DNA of 64,000 bases from Nitrospiraceae bacterium (GTDB lineage: Bacteria; Nitrospirota; Nitrospiria; Nitrospirales; Nitrospiraceae), in assembly GCA_919902505.1 (NCBI GenBank), contig CAKKRE010000016.1:186001-250000 (forward strand), written 5' to 3'. The stretch's first letter is position 1, and the number at the start of each line of letters is the position of its first letter. A program made the position numbers and the translations under genes. Shown piece by piece: positions 18,209 through 27,181 of this stretch. The notes under the pieces were generated by a model that worked only from the letters and a program-made list of their open reading frames with translations, was not told the DNA's origin and did not search any database.

Positions 18209-18439
18209 TCACCGACCGGATTGGTTTCCCGGGCCATCCCACATTTCCTCCAATTGCCGGCATCTTTCAAATCGCTCCATTATTGGAATCATTTCCATCA
18301 ATATTTCCGGCGTGAGATAGGCGAGATCGTTCGAGTCAGCCCCATCGTCCACGGAAATCCGCTTCTTCATATCGGCGATGAAACGCTCGTCAATGACAAA
18401 TTGCTTGCCGCGCCAGTTGGTGTAGATATAGCTACCCAT
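18209..18439 (-). CDS. Small hypothetical protein in primase-like island
   Basis: The ATG at 18439 has GGGGAGG 7 nt upstream and is preferred to the GTG at 18469. The 76-aa soluble product begins MGSYIYTNWRGKQFVIDERF, has a central acidic patch (VDDGADSND) and a helical C-terminal part (ILMEMIPIMERFERCRQLEEMW). I recognise no family. It sits 140 bp upstream of the copy-1 primase-like gene on the same strand and has its own copy of the shared palindrome 146 nt before its start, so it may belong to the same regulon. Confidence 0.55.
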   Translation of the reverse strand: MGSYIYTNWRGKQFVIDERFIADMKKRISVDDGADSNDLAYLTPEILMEMIPIMERFERCRQLEEMWDGPGNQSGR

Positions 18440-18585
18440 CGAAAGACCTCCCCTCAACCTGAGGTTCACTCCCGGGGTCGATCGTCGCAGAACGCGAGAT
18501 TCCCGACCACGCGCACCGCGGACCGTCCCAGCTTTGTTGTCACGGATAGAGATTCAGAATGACCGAGGAAAGCCTACTACGGGGA

Positions 18586-18604
18586 TGTGACAGAAAAGGT
18601 CACA
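18586..18604 (-). promoter_or_regulatory. Shared palindrome TGTGAC-N7-GTCACA, site 2
   Basis: On the minus strand it reads TGTGACCTTTTCTGTCACA, one base different from site 1. The block towards the gene (CCCCGTAGTAGGCTTTCC) also matches site 1 (CCCTCGTCATAAGCTTTCC). It lies 146 nt upstream of the 76-aa gene. Confidence 0.6.
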
Positions 18605-18998
18605 GCACCCAAGACTATCTCGGATCGTAATTGCTCTTGTTGGCGACACAGGCCATCGCGCATAGCATTTGGTCGAGGCCACAGAAAACCGAGGGCAAGG
18701 CTGTCTCAAGGAACATCGAGGGGAATATTCAGAAGGACAGGAAATCATTTACCGTCAGTTCGTTCATGTAGATGGCGGCATTAAATCGAAATTTCTTAAT
18801 GAGCGACAATCGCACAGTCCCTTTTTCCCAGTAGCGGGCCACAGGGGCAAACCACAATCACCATCTATATTTGAACACTATGCGTCTCGCGCACATGGCT
18901 TTGCTTAATCGTAGTTCAGCGGACTTTTGCGAGATCGAAAAAGGCGTTCTAAGAACATGACGAAGCCGGTCACGAACGGATAGGTTACCTGAGAAACA
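18605..18998. other. AT-richer non-coding gap
   Basis: No frame with a good start site or family resemblance is visible on either strand. Base composition is more AT-rich than the window average. A weak relative of the shared palindrome (TGAC-N7-GTCAC, 18958-18973) lies near the 3' end of the next leftward gene. It may be a remnant of older island DNA. Confidence 0.4.
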
Positions 18999-19637
18999 CT
19001 ACGGGAAGCTTAACTGCAGATCCCGCGCAAGAACTTCCTTAAATTGACTCGCAGTGCGAAGCATCGCCTCCTTATTTGACAGATCCGAAAGATCGAATTG
19101 GGCACCACAGATTGATACACCAATTTTTTCGATCGTAACGACATTCCAGTCCGATGGATACTTAGGTAGATAGTTGATCGCTGGACGCCAAACACTTTCT
19201 TGCCAGTTCCGCCTCTCATCTATATCACTCTTGAACGCATAGATCCCAAGACGCGAGAAAGAGTCTTCCGCAACCGGGAAATCTAAGGGATTTGGCTCAC
19301 CCTTTTTCCAACTAATGCCGTCGGGGTAACCGGTATCCGAAACGAGGTGAATGGCCAACAACCATTCCCCTTTCTTCGTCTGATTTTGATCAGTAGAGAG
19401 AGAAAGAAACAAGAAGCTGACACGGTACATTGGAAGCATGTCCCAGACCCACTTATCAAATGGATTCACTGTAGTCGGCCTGTTGAATCCATAGACCGCG
19501 GAATACGGTCGAAGGCCCATTTCATTAGCGAATGTCTTGGAGAAATCTAAAATTCGCCTTTGATACAAAAACAACAAACGAAAAGCTTTTCTGACATCAA
19601 CCAAAGCCAGCTTGAGTTCATCACTATGAGACTCCAT
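18999..19637 (-). CDS. Hypothetical protein, partner of nuclease candidate
   Basis: The frame opens at 19745, but the ATG at 19637 follows AGGAAGGA and overlaps the upstream gene by 14 nt, which suggests coupling. The 212-aa product (MESHSDELKLALVDVRKAFR start) is soluble, with an N-terminal helix and a central region rich in Trp and aromatic residues (PFDKWVWDMLPMYRVSFLF). No family is recognised. The AT-richer codon use, shared with the 19624-20397 gene, suggests both arrived together by transfer. Confidence 0.55.
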   Translation of the reverse strand: MESHSDELKLALVDVRKAFRLLFLYQRRILDFSKTFANEMGLRPYSAVYGFNRPTTVNPFDKWVWDMLPMYRVSFLFLSLSTDQNQTKKGEWLLAIHLVSDTGYPDGISWKKGEPNPLDFPVAEDSFSRLGIYAFKSDIDERRNWQESVWRPAINYLPKYPSDWNVVTIEKIGVSICGAQFDLSDLSNKEAMLRTASQFKEVLARDLQLSFP

Positions 19638-20397
19638 TAGAAATCCTTCCTGCAAACTGTTCCAAACTTTCATCGCGAATCGAGGCGAAAGGCCTTGCTT
19701 CACGGCGCAAACTCTCCAACCAGGTAGGTTGTCGTGACTGGACATTGTACAATTGGAACGCCTCCAATATGTCGTTGATTACGGTCAAAATGTTCGCATC
19801 AATTGGGTGCGCAGATACAACCCTCTTCAATGCTTTGGCAATCAACTGCCATGAAGTTCCAACTAACTGCACTCGCGCTCCATCTCTGCCAAGGTTGCGC
19901 AGCGCCTCCTCAATTTGCCTACGAAAACCTATCACGCAATCATCGGTGACTTCCTCTAACCCACTCACCATCATCAACCACATTTGCCTTCCTTCAATCT
20001 CTTCGTTATATCCAAGCCACTCCAGCGCCAGCTGTTGGGCATCTTGAGAACGCTGGCCATCATTGAGCTTTGCTTCCACCGCAATATCTATTTTTTCGAA
20101 AGATAAAAAAACATCGGGTATGCATCTCATTCTATCGCTTGTTGCCTGGGAGATGTCCCAAGTAGGCCAAAACTCAGACGCTCTGAGGTTTCCTACATGC
20201 ATCGGCAAACTTCCTACTGGAATTGCGGCTTCGGACAAAACCTTCCAGAAAAGATTAGCCGGAAGATATCGTAAGCGCTCAAATACAGCCGCCGTCAGGA
20301 AATCTTCAAGGGTTCGAAACCGCTCCTTAAAACTTTCTCCCTCCGCCCCCTTTTCAAACAACATTCCAATTTTTCCATGCAAAATTGCTTGAAGCAT
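19624..20397 (-). CDS. PD-(D/E)XK nuclease-like hypothetical protein
   Basis: This 257-aa protein has P94-D95 (CIPDVFLSF) and E108-A-K110 (IDIAVEAKLNDGQ), the spacing and context of a PD-(D/E)XK nuclease core, followed by a helix with Gln residues (DAQQLALEWLGY). An N-terminal Glu (about E40, TAAVFERLRYL) could complete the active site. The family therefore probably cleaves DNA, but this is a motif-based inference. It overlaps the 212-aa gene and follows the 79-aa and primase-like genes in the same direction. Its GC content is visibly lower than the neighbours. Confidence 0.55.
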   Translation of the reverse strand: MLQAILHGKIGMLFEKGAEGESFKERFRTLEDFLTAAVFERLRYLPANLFWKVLSEAAIPVGSLPMHVGNLRASEFWPTWDISQATSDRMRCIPDVFLSFEKIDIAVEAKLNDGQRSQDAQQLALEWLGYNEEIEGRQMWLMMVSGLEEVTDDCVIGFRRQIEEALRNLGRDGARVQLVGTSWQLIAKALKRVVSAHPIDANILTVINDILEAFQLYNVQSRQPTWLESLRREARPFASIRDESLEQFAGRISNGVS

Positions 20398-20458
20398 TTA
20401 GGCACTCCCCCCATGCGATTCATCTCTAAAGCATTACTCAATTCATATCTATCAAACG

Positions 20459-20698
20459 TCATGGCCTCACACCGCACCGCAATAGCACAGACCTCCGTAA
20501 TCTGTCGATGGCATTTAGCCGAGCAATCGCGTCATCAATACTATTTACCCGCTCGAACTCCGGCCTCGCCTCGTCGAACTCCTTGCGGCAACTGATCTGC
20601 TCCTGAATGACCTGCGCCAGGGATTTGTTCAGAGTCACCTGCATGAGTGAATCGGCAGGAATCACGATCTGTAAAATGATCGGCAACAGCCATTCCAT
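20459..20698 (-). CDS. Small hypothetical protein between primase-like and nuclease-like genes
   Basis: The ATG at 20698 follows AAGGGAA at 9 nt. The 79-aa product has a hydrophobic N-terminus (MEWLLPIILQIVIPADSLM) that could be a membrane anchor, followed by a charged helical part (QEQISCRKEFDEARPEFERV). It starts 21 bp after the stop of the copy-2 primase-like gene, so it is likely in the same transcript. No family is recognised, and it is not visibly similar to the 76-aa protein. Confidence 0.5.
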   Translation of the reverse strand: MEWLLPIILQIVIPADSLMQVTLNKSLAQVIQEQISCRKEFDEARPEFERVNSIDDAIARLNAIDRLRRSVLLRCGVRP

Positions 20699-20719
20699 GA
20701 CAACATTCCCTTCTAGACC

Positions 20720-21991
20720 TCACGCCTCCAGCCACTGATGAAACGGGATAGCCTGACTCATCGCCTTGCGTACCGCCTGAGGGCCGCTCGCCTGCAGCAA
20801 TGCGAGAAGCCCGCCCTTGGACGGCACGGACATGACGCGAAGTGGCCGCCCTTCACGTTCGAGCACTTCAATAAGGCGCAAGGCCGTCACCGACCTTCGC
20901 CCCTTGGGGTCGACGCAACAAATCAAGTCTTGGCCGAGAGACAGCAGCGTCCGAAGACGAACGGGATCGGTCGCGCAGTCAAACAGATAGACGGCATTCT
21001 CGATACCGGCATTGTGCAAGGCGACGACCTCCCAGGGTGTCTCCGTAATCAACACTTTCTGGTGCCGGTTGAATTCCTGCGGCCAGGCGGGATGGGGAAA
21101 GATGAGTCTGCGCAGCCGGCGCTCCGAAACGGCCAAGGTGTCCTGCGTCCATCCTGCCTGCAGAGAGTCCTGCCGCGAGGTGAGCCTGCGTTTCATGAAT
21201 CCCCAGCTACGCCCTGCCTGATCGCAAATTGGAATGAGCAGGTGGCCGCCGCCATATCGATCGATCAGCTTTTCCTCACCCGCTTCGTTCACCCGAACCG
21301 TTTGCAGGAGCTTGGGAATCACATACCCTTCCGCCACCAAGTGGCGGCTTAAGAGATCATCCGGATCGTGCGGGGCATACCCAAGCCGAAACCGTTCGAT
21401 CGTGGACGGCGCGATCCCTTGTTCGGCCAGACACTCCCGAGCCACTGCCCCTTCCGGTCTTACGCACAGCAAGGCATGGTAGAAGCGCGCCGCCTCCTCC
21501 AACATTCTGTACGCATGTTCGTTTTCACGACGACGCCCCTTGAGCACCCCGTCTGTCAACAGCGCATCAAGGCGCGCCGCCGCCACCTCATGCGGCAGTC
21601 CTTCAGCTCTGGCGTAACACTCAATCGCGGATCCCTCAGCCTCGCACCACCTGCAGCGAAAAGATTCCGGCCCCACGCGAAAACCAGCCTCACCACAAAA
21701 CGGGCAATGGGAACTCCCCCGGATCAGATTGATCTCGGCTGAACAGGTCATGCTTCGCGCCGAAGCCACGTACGCGACTACCTCAATACAGTCCAAGTCA
21801 TCTTTGAGGTTTTCGAACCATTCGCTCTCCAGGAGCGATCTTTCTGGCTGTGAGGAAAAAATTTCAGAAGGCGGATTCCGCCCCGGCCGCAACTCCATTG
21901 CTGCACCACTGGCGGACCGGTCAAGCCATGGCGCGAACGTACCCAGCCCAAGTGTGACGGCGAACTTGAAGAGATTTCGTCTCGTCAGCAT
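20720..21991 (-). CDS. Primase-like protein with Tat-type signal (zinc ribbon + degenerate TOPRIM), copy 2
   Basis: The 423-aa protein starts 4-6 nt after GGGGGAGGG. Residues 1-31 are a full Tat-type signal: T-R-R-N-L-F-K, a hydrophobic region FAVTLGLGTFAPWL and a possible A-x-A type site near SASGAA. A zinc ribbon follows (C96-P-F-C99, C113-x2-C116). The middle has the DnaG core blocks IAPSTIERFRLGYAPHD and LLIPICDQAGRSWGFMKR, then a TOPRIM-like strand (VLITETPWEVVALHNAGIENAVY) and a second strand CVDPKGRRSV where DnaG has DGDxAG. Catalytic acids are therefore largely lost. It shares ENLKDDLDCIEVV with copy 1 (ENLLDDLDGVELI). It heads a leftward run of four genes and has palindrome site 3 upstream. 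Confidence 0.7.
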   Translation of the reverse strand: MLTRRNLFKFAVTLGLGTFAPWLDRSASGAAMELRPGRNPPSEIFSSQPERSLLESEWFENLKDDLDCIEVVAYVASARSMTCSAEINLIRGSSHCPFCGEAGFRVGPESFRCRWCEAEGSAIECYARAEGLPHEVAAARLDALLTDGVLKGRRRENEHAYRMLEEAARFYHALLCVRPEGAVARECLAEQGIAPSTIERFRLGYAPHDPDDLLSRHLVAEGYVIPKLLQTVRVNEAGEEKLIDRYGGGHLLIPICDQAGRSWGFMKRRLTSRQDSLQAGWTQDTLAVSERRLRRLIFPHPAWPQEFNRHQKVLITETPWEVVALHNAGIENAVYLFDCATDPVRLRTLLSLGQDLICCVDPKGRRSVTALRLIEVLEREGRPLRVMSVPSKGGLLALLQASGPQAVRKAMSQAIPFHQWLEA

Positions 21992-22037
21992 GACACCCTC
22001 CCCCCGACAATTTGATGGGGGAAAACTAACAGGCAGA

Positions 22038-22056
22038 CGTGACAGAGAATGTCACA
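22038..22056 (-). promoter_or_regulatory. Shared palindrome GTGAC-N7-GTCAC, site 3
   Basis: On the minus strand it reads TGTGACATTCTCTGTCACG, 47 nt before the copy-2 primase-like gene. A TTTTCC block follows at the same relative position as in sites 1 and 2. It lies between that gene and the WYL regulator gene. Confidence 0.6.
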
Positions 22057-22154
22057 GTGCAGCGAGGACGGAGTGGACCAAGATAAAGGGAAACGGCTCT
22101 GGCTCCGCACCATTGGCGAAGAAGTCGTTATCCTCCCTGAGCTCTTCGTTGAGT

Positions 22155-23150
22155 CTAGCGATAGCGCTCTAGGGCGCGAGCTAAGTGAGAGGTGACAGCA
22201 TCAACCAGCGCTTGAGGTTCCAACACTCTCGCCGCCGGCCCCCAGGAGAGAACCCAGGAGGCAAGTTCATCCATTCCGCCTGCGGTAATGGTGGCGATCA
22301 CGGAGCCGTCTTTTTGAATTTCGTTCTCCTGACTCGGATGCCAGCGGCGCTCCTTCACCAGATAAGCGACATCCGGGGCGAACTGGATGCGGACAGTTTG
22401 AGCCGGTTCATCGACCAAGCCGAACAGGTTGTTATAGATCTGCTCCACCTGTAATTCTTCGGGCAGACTGAACCGCTCCTCAAGAACTTCAACCGAGACT
22501 ACCCGCTCCACCGCGAACATGCGCAAGGCCTCGGCCCGGTGCGAATAGCCGACCAGATACAACCCAAACTGGTACAGCAACAGCAGATAGGGATCGACAC
22601 GATGTTCCGTCGACTCCTCGTAATCCGGCCTGCGATGCTCAAGGACGACGGTGCACTGCAGGAGTAACGCCTTCTGGAGTTGCTGGAGAACAACCTTCTG
22701 TCCCGCATAGTCCCGCACCGGCCCGGAGCGAGGCAGAAACACCTGATTGATGCGCGCCAGGTGATTGAACACCCTGTGCGATAAGCCGCCCTCGACTTTC
22801 TCGATGAGACTGTCGAGATCATCGACAAACGGTGTGCCCGCCAAATAGTCGAGATGGCGCTTGGCAAAATGCAACGCCATGAGTTCATAGGGAGACACCG
22901 TAATCGGCGGGAGGCCCTTGTAGCCCAGCGGCAGGTGCCAGGTCTTTTCCCCATCACCGTCCGATTGCTCCAGAGGATGTCCTTCTTCATGGATTCGATC
23001 CAGATCGCGATAGACCTGCCGCTTCGTCACCTCGAAGGCTTCGGCCAGATCCTTAACCGTCATCGACCGACTCGCCAGTGCGCGCAACATGCGAGCAAGC
23101 CGGTCGGCCTGGCTATAGGCTTTGGGACGTCGTCCTCTTTGTGCTGCCAT
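22155..23150 (-). CDS. HTH-WYL transcriptional regulator
   Basis: The frame starts with GTG at 23174, but the ATG at 23150 with AAGGGGGGAGG before it is better (331 aa). Residues 15-70 form a DeoR/HTH_11-type winged helix (MTVKDLAEAFEVTKRQVYRDLDRI). Residues about 140-215 are a WYL domain (VVLEHRRPDYEESTEHRVDPYLLLLYQFGLYLVGY), and a WCX-type C-terminal region follows. Proteins of this kind bind ligands, often nucleic acid or nucleotides, and frequently control defence loci. It is 164 bp upstream of the copy-2 primase-like gene in the same direction and is a candidate binder of the shared palindrome. Confidence 0.85.
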   Translation of the reverse strand: MAAQRGRRPKAYSQADRLARMLRALASRSMTVKDLAEAFEVTKRQVYRDLDRIHEEGHPLEQSDGDGEKTWHLPLGYKGLPPITVSPYELMALHFAKRHLDYLAGTPFVDDLDSLIEKVEGGLSHRVFNHLARINQVFLPRSGPVRDYAGQKVVLQQLQKALLLQCTVVLEHRRPDYEESTEHRVDPYLLLLYQFGLYLVGYSHRAEALRMFAVERVVSVEVLEERFSLPEELQVEQIYNNLFGLVDEPAQTVRIQFAPDVAYLVKERRWHPSQENEIQKDGSVIATITAGGMDELASWVLSWGPAARVLEPQALVDAVTSHLARALERYR

Positions 23151-23189
23151 CCTCCCCCCTTCTTTGCCTCTCACTGCGTCAACGAACGG

Positions 23190-23981
23190 CTACTTGCCCT
23201 CCACCATCAAGAACCTCAAGCAATCGTTAATGGTCAATCCAAAGTGCTCCTGGAGCAGCTGTTTGCACTCCCCTTCATTCGTTACATGAAGTTCCTGCGT
23301 ACCATCCAGCGCTCGAACTTTGAGCAGTTTACCGATGAATGTTTTCCGCCCCTCCTGAGTAGGCATCGTGCACATCCATCGCTGAACGAACTGCGACTCC
23401 GGCGCTTGCGAGTGATAATAGTTGGCAAACTGGTAGTCCACCGGCAGCCAGGGCTCGAGAGTAAAGGAATAGAGATTCGTCCAGGCCTCCTCGAGGCGAC
23501 ATTGCAGCACATGCTCTCCCCGCTCGTCGGTCGCGAGCCTAAATTGATCCGGCCCCTGCCGATGTTCCAGACCAACCACAAAGGGCAACGGCTCACGCAA
23601 TCCCTGCCCTCCGAATCCCACATCCACAATCCAGCGCTCCCCGTCCAGATGAACGAGCAGCACCTGGTGACTCCGCGGCCTCACACCCTCCGCCCCATAT
23701 AACACCCGGGCGGCCAGTCGCGTGACGACAAATCCAAGCTCCTCCAACAGGAGCGCAAACAATCCGTTCAACTCGAAGCAATACCCGCCCCGCCGACTGA
23801 TCACGATCTTCCGAAACAGATCGGAGGGATCCAACGAAATCGGGCGCCCGAGGTGGATGTCCAGATTTTCGAACGGCACGCTCAGAACATGGGAGAGATG
23901 CAGACCACGCAACGTCTCCATCGACGGAACCACCGAGCCTTGATATCCGATGCGCGCGAGATAGGCCGATCGATCAACCAT
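23190..23981 (-). CDS. Arylamine N-acetyltransferase
   Basis: The ATG at 23981 has GGAGAA 6 nt upstream and replaces the longer start at 24005 (263 aa). The NAT catalytic triad is visible: C68 in RRGGYCFELN, H105 in RSHQVLLV and D120 in IVDVGFGGQG. The family transfers acetyl groups from acetyl-CoA to arylamines, hydrazines or related amines in the cytoplasm. The natural substrate here is unknown. Confidence 0.9.
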   Translation of the reverse strand: MVDRSAYLARIGYQGSVVPSMETLRGLHLSHVLSVPFENLDIHLGRPISLDPSDLFRKIVISRRGGYCFELNGLFALLLEELGFVVTRLAARVLYGAEGVRPRSHQVLLVHLDGERWIVDVGFGGQGLREPLPFVVGLEHRQGPDQFRLATDERGEHVLQCRLEEAWTNLYSFTLEPWLPVDYQFANYYHSQAPESQFVQRWMCTMPTQEGRKTFIGKLLKVRALDGTQELHVTNEGECKQLLQEHFGLTINDCLRFLMVEGK

Positions 23982-24123
23982 AGAGTTCTCCGATGAGTGG
24001 GCCATTATACAAATCTGCCCGGGTGGATCACACAGGTCTCAGCTCCGACGCCGGCAGGTGACATTGCAGACGACTGCAGCGCTTGCTACGATGGTCGGTC
24101 TTTCTCCGGAAGGAACCGCTGCC

Positions 24124-26910
24124 GTGGCACACCGTAGTCCGCCAAATCACACCACCAACGACTTGATCGTCGAAGGCGCGCGCCAGAACAATCTCAAGAA
24201 CATCTCACTGCGGATTCCGCACGACAAGGTCACGGCCATCACCGGCCTGTCAGGATCCGGCAAATCCTCGCTGGCCTTCGACACCTTATTCGCAGAGGGA
24301 CAGTGGCGGTATGTGGAATCGCTCTCGACCTACGCGCGGATGTTTCTCGACAAGGTGAACCGGCCCGACGTCGACCGCATCACCAACATCCGTCCCGCAA
24401 TCGCAATCGAACAGAAAAATCCGATCCGCACCGCCCGTTCGACAGTCGGCACCGCCACCGAACTTGCCGACCTGCTACGGCTGCTGTTCGCCAAAATCGG
24501 CAAACCCGTCTGCCCGGATTGCAAACAGGAGGCGCGTGGCTACCATCCAGGGTCGGTGGCCGAGGAACTGCTGGCACGATTTCCCGACGCGCGGGCGATG
24601 GTGCTCTTTCCCCTCAAGGATCTCGGACCGGGCCACGACCGCTCGCTGCTCGACTCACTCTTGAAGCGAGGATTTACCAGACTACGCTGCGGCGAGGAAC
24701 TGCTGGATCTGCACGAGCAGGCCGTGCTTCCGGAGACCCGCGAATCGGGCATCCAGGTCGTGCTGGATCGACTCGTCCTCAGACCGGATAACCGCCACCG
24801 GTTGATCGAGGCCATCGAAACGGCGTTTCAGGAAGCCGAAGGCACCTGCCAGGTCCTGGTGATCGGGCAGGGGCTCCGGACCTACAGCACCCACTTTCGC
24901 TGTCAGGGCTGCGGGCGGACCTTCGAACCGTTGCGCCCGCTGCTGTTTTCCTTCAACCACCCGTTGGGAGCCTGCCCGGAATGCAAAGGCTTCGGCAATA
25001 TCCTGCAATACGACAGGGATCTGGTGATCCCCGACCGCAGCAAATCGCTGGCCGGCGGCGTGATCGAGCCCTGGAGCAAACCTGGCTCGGATTGGTGGCA
25101 GAAGCAGATATTGCTGGCGATGAAAAAACAGGGCGTCGATTTGACGGCCCCTTTTCAGGAGCTTCCCGAAGCGGTGCAACAGCTGATTTGGGAAGGAAGC
25201 AAGGACGTTGAAGGCATTCGGCAATACTTCGACTATCTGGAAACCAAACGTTACAAGCTCCATGTGCGGGTGCTGCTCAGCCGCTACCGCAGTCCGTCCA
25301 CCTGTCCGACCTGCCATGGCAGCCGCCTGAAGCCGGCCGCCCGGTTCGTCAAACTGGCAGGGCAGGATATCGTGGAGATCGGCGAACTCACCATTGAAGC
25401 CGCAGCCGCCTGGTTCGAGCGCCTGGCCCTGCCAGCCTTCGACGCGGAGGTCGCAAAGGATATTCTGCGCCAGCTGCATGCGAAGCTGAACTTTCTGCTG
25501 CGCGTAGGATTGAGCTACCTCACCCTGTCACGGCAGACCAAAACCTTATCCGGTGGAGAAGCGCAACGAATTGCACTAGCCAACCAGCTGGGCTCTCGTT
25601 TAGTGGGCACACTCTACGTATTGGATGAACCGACGATCGGCCTGCATCCCCGCGACACGGACACCCTGGCCGGGATCCTTCGCGATCTCGCCAATCATGG
25701 CAACACCGTCGTCGTGGTGGAGCACGATCCCTTGATGATTCAGGCTGCCGACCACATCGTCGAAATGGGACCCGGTTCGGGCGAGCAGGGCGGACACATC
25801 GTCTGCGCGGCGCCACGGGAACAATTCCTCGCCGATCAGGCCTCACTCACCGCCCGTTACCTCCGCGGGGACAACCGCATTCCTCTGCCGAAGATGCGAC
25901 GTTCGGGCAACGGCAAGGCCCTAAGCATCGCCGGCGCAGCTGAGCACAATCTCAAGCATCTCATGGTCCGCATTCCGCTCCACATGTTGGTCTGCGTCAC
26001 CGGCGTTTCGGGATCGGGCAAAAGCACCCTCATCGAAAAGACGCTGTACCGTGCCGCCGCCCGCGCCTTTCGCATCGAGTCGCTCCCGATGGGAAAGTTT
26101 CAGGCCATCAAGGGACTCGAACATGTGAAAGGCGTGCGGCTCATCGACCAACAACCGATCGGCCGGACGCCGCGCTCCAACCCCATCACCTACCTAAAGG
26201 CCTTCGACGAGATCCGCACCCTGTTCGCTTCCGAGCGGGAGGCCCTGCGCCGGGGCCTGACACCCGGGCACTTCTCCTTCAATTCCGCCGATGGACGCTG
26301 CGAGCGCTGCGAAGGGAACGGGTATGAAAAGCTGGAGATGTATTTCTTCGAAGACATCTATGCCACCTGCGAGCAATGCGACGGCAAGCGCTTCAAACCG
26401 GAGGTGCTGAGCATCCGGTATCGAGGCAAAACGATCCACGATGTGCTGAACCTCACCGTGACAGAGGCGCAGGGCTTTTTCTCGGGATCACCGAAGTTGA
26501 CCGAGAAACTCTACCTGCTGTCGTCGATCGGATTGGGCTACCTGCGGCTGGGCCAGGCAGCCACCACGCTGTCGGGCGGAGAAGCACAACGGCTAAAGAT
26601 CGCCGCCGAATTGAAAGATCCTTCGGCGCACAACCTGCTCTATATCCTCGATGAGCCGACCACCGGCCTGCATCTCGACGACATTAAGAAGCTGCTGACC
26701 GTCCTGCACAAACTCGTGGACGCCGGCAACACCCTCATCGTCGTCGAACACAATTTGGATGTCATTAAGACGGCCGATTGGGTGATCGACCTCGGACCGG
26801 AAGGAGGCGAAGCAGGCGGACAGATCGTGGCCGAAGGACGCCCGGAGCAGGTCGCGAAAGTGGCCCAGTCCCACACGGGACAGTTTCTGGCGAAAATACT
26901 GCAGAGCTAA
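24124..26910 (+). CDS. uvrA: UvrA-family excision repair ATPase
   Basis: Frames open at 24058 (GTG) and 24091 (ATG), but the GTG at 24124 has GGAAGGAA 8 nt upstream and best fits UvrA N-termini (928 aa). There are two ABC ATPase halves, with Walker [10 protein letters not shown] and GVSGSGKST and signature motifs LSGGEAQR twice. Zinc sites are CQGC...CPEC and CERCEGNG...CEQCDGKRF. Blocks such as [17 protein letters not shown] match UvrA. It would recognise bulky DNA damage with UvrB. Whether it is the main UvrA or a second UvrA2-type copy cannot be decided from one window. Confidence 0.9.
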   Translation: MAHRSPPNHTTNDLIVEGARQNNLKNISLRIPHDKVTAITGLSGSGKSSLAFDTLFAEGQWRYVESLSTYARMFLDKVNRPDVDRITNIRPAIAIEQKNPIRTARSTVGTATELADLLRLLFAKIGKPVCPDCKQEARGYHPGSVAEELLARFPDARAMVLFPLKDLGPGHDRSLLDSLLKRGFTRLRCGEELLDLHEQAVLPETRESGIQVVLDRLVLRPDNRHRLIEAIETAFQEAEGTCQVLVIGQGLRTYSTHFRCQGCGRTFEPLRPLLFSFNHPLGACPECKGFGNILQYDRDLVIPDRSKSLAGGVIEPWSKPGSDWWQKQILLAMKKQGVDLTAPFQELPEAVQQLIWEGSKDVEGIRQYFDYLETKRYKLHVRVLLSRYRSPSTCPTCHGSRLKPAARFVKLAGQDIVEIGELTIEAAAAWFERLALPAFDAEVAKDILRQLHAKLNFLLRVGLSYLTLSRQTKTLSGGEAQRIALANQLGSRLVGTLYVLDEPTIGLHPRDTDTLAGILRDLANHGNTVVVVEHDPLMIQAADHIVEMGPGSGEQGGHIVCAAPREQFLADQASLTARYLRGDNRIPLPKMRRSGNGKALSIAGAAEHNLKHLMVRIPLHMLVCVTGVSGSGKSTLIEKTLYRAAARAFRIESLPMGKFQAIKGLEHVKGVRLIDQQPIGRTPRSNPITYLKAFDEIRTLFASEREALRRGLTPGHFSFNSADGRCERCEGNGYEKLEMYFFEDIYATCEQCDGKRFKPEVLSIRYRGKTIHDVLNLTVTEAQGFFSGSPKLTEKLYLLSSIGLGYLRLGQAATTLSGGEAQRLKIAAELKDPSAHNLLYILDEPTTGLHLDDIKKLLTVLHKLVDAGNTLIVVEHNLDVIKTADWVIDLGPEGGEAGGQIVAEGRPEQVAKVAQSHTGQFLAKILQS

Positions 26911-27000
26911 TGGCTTATAGCTGATAGCGTATGGCAAGGACGGAACGGAGATTCCGCCTCCGAACCCTATGCTATATGCGATCCGCTATACGCTCTTATG
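26911..27000. repeat. Dispersed intergenic repeat copy
   Basis: GCTTATAGCTGATAGCGTATGGC begins right after uvrA; at 26971-27000 lies an inverted relative of the 2075 module (reverse complement CATAAGAGCGTATAGCGGAT). The two arms could form an imperfect hairpin. This is non-coding repeat DNA. Confidence 0.5.
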
Positions 27001-27181
27001 CTAGCCCGGATTATTCATGAATGCCGTCGCGAGGCGTTCGAGACGGAAGCCCGCCGAGGCTGCTCGCACGTGAGGCCGACGCAGGCGTACTCGCAGTCCG
27101 TCGAGGAGGCCGAATGAGAACAACCTCGCCGGGCGAGAGAATCGGACGCCGGAGCAGGTATTCATGAATAGTCCGGGCTAG
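27001..27181. mobile_element. CTAG-ended MITE, copy A
   Basis: The left end CTAGCCCGGATTATTCATGA (27001-27020) pairs with an inverted copy at the right end (27160-27181), 21 of 22 positions identical. The 181-bp body is GC-rich and has a central block (CGTACTCGCAGTCCGTCGAGG) also found in the 35813-36007 element. There is no coding sequence. The last CTAG supplies the TAG stop of the yqgE gene. Confidence 0.75.

Noticed and set aside
18669-18908. 79-codon plus-strand frame in the island gap
   Set aside because: Non-ATG start, no ribosome site and atypical composition; not supportable as a gene.
20300-20330. tRNA-like T-arm sequence (GGGTTCGAAACC)
   Set aside because: It lies inside a coding frame and no acceptor or anticodon arm can be paired around it; no tRNA gene was found in the window.
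24682-25479. 265-codon open frame antisense to uvrA
   Set aside because: Entirely within uvrA and with no ribosome site or recognisable domain.
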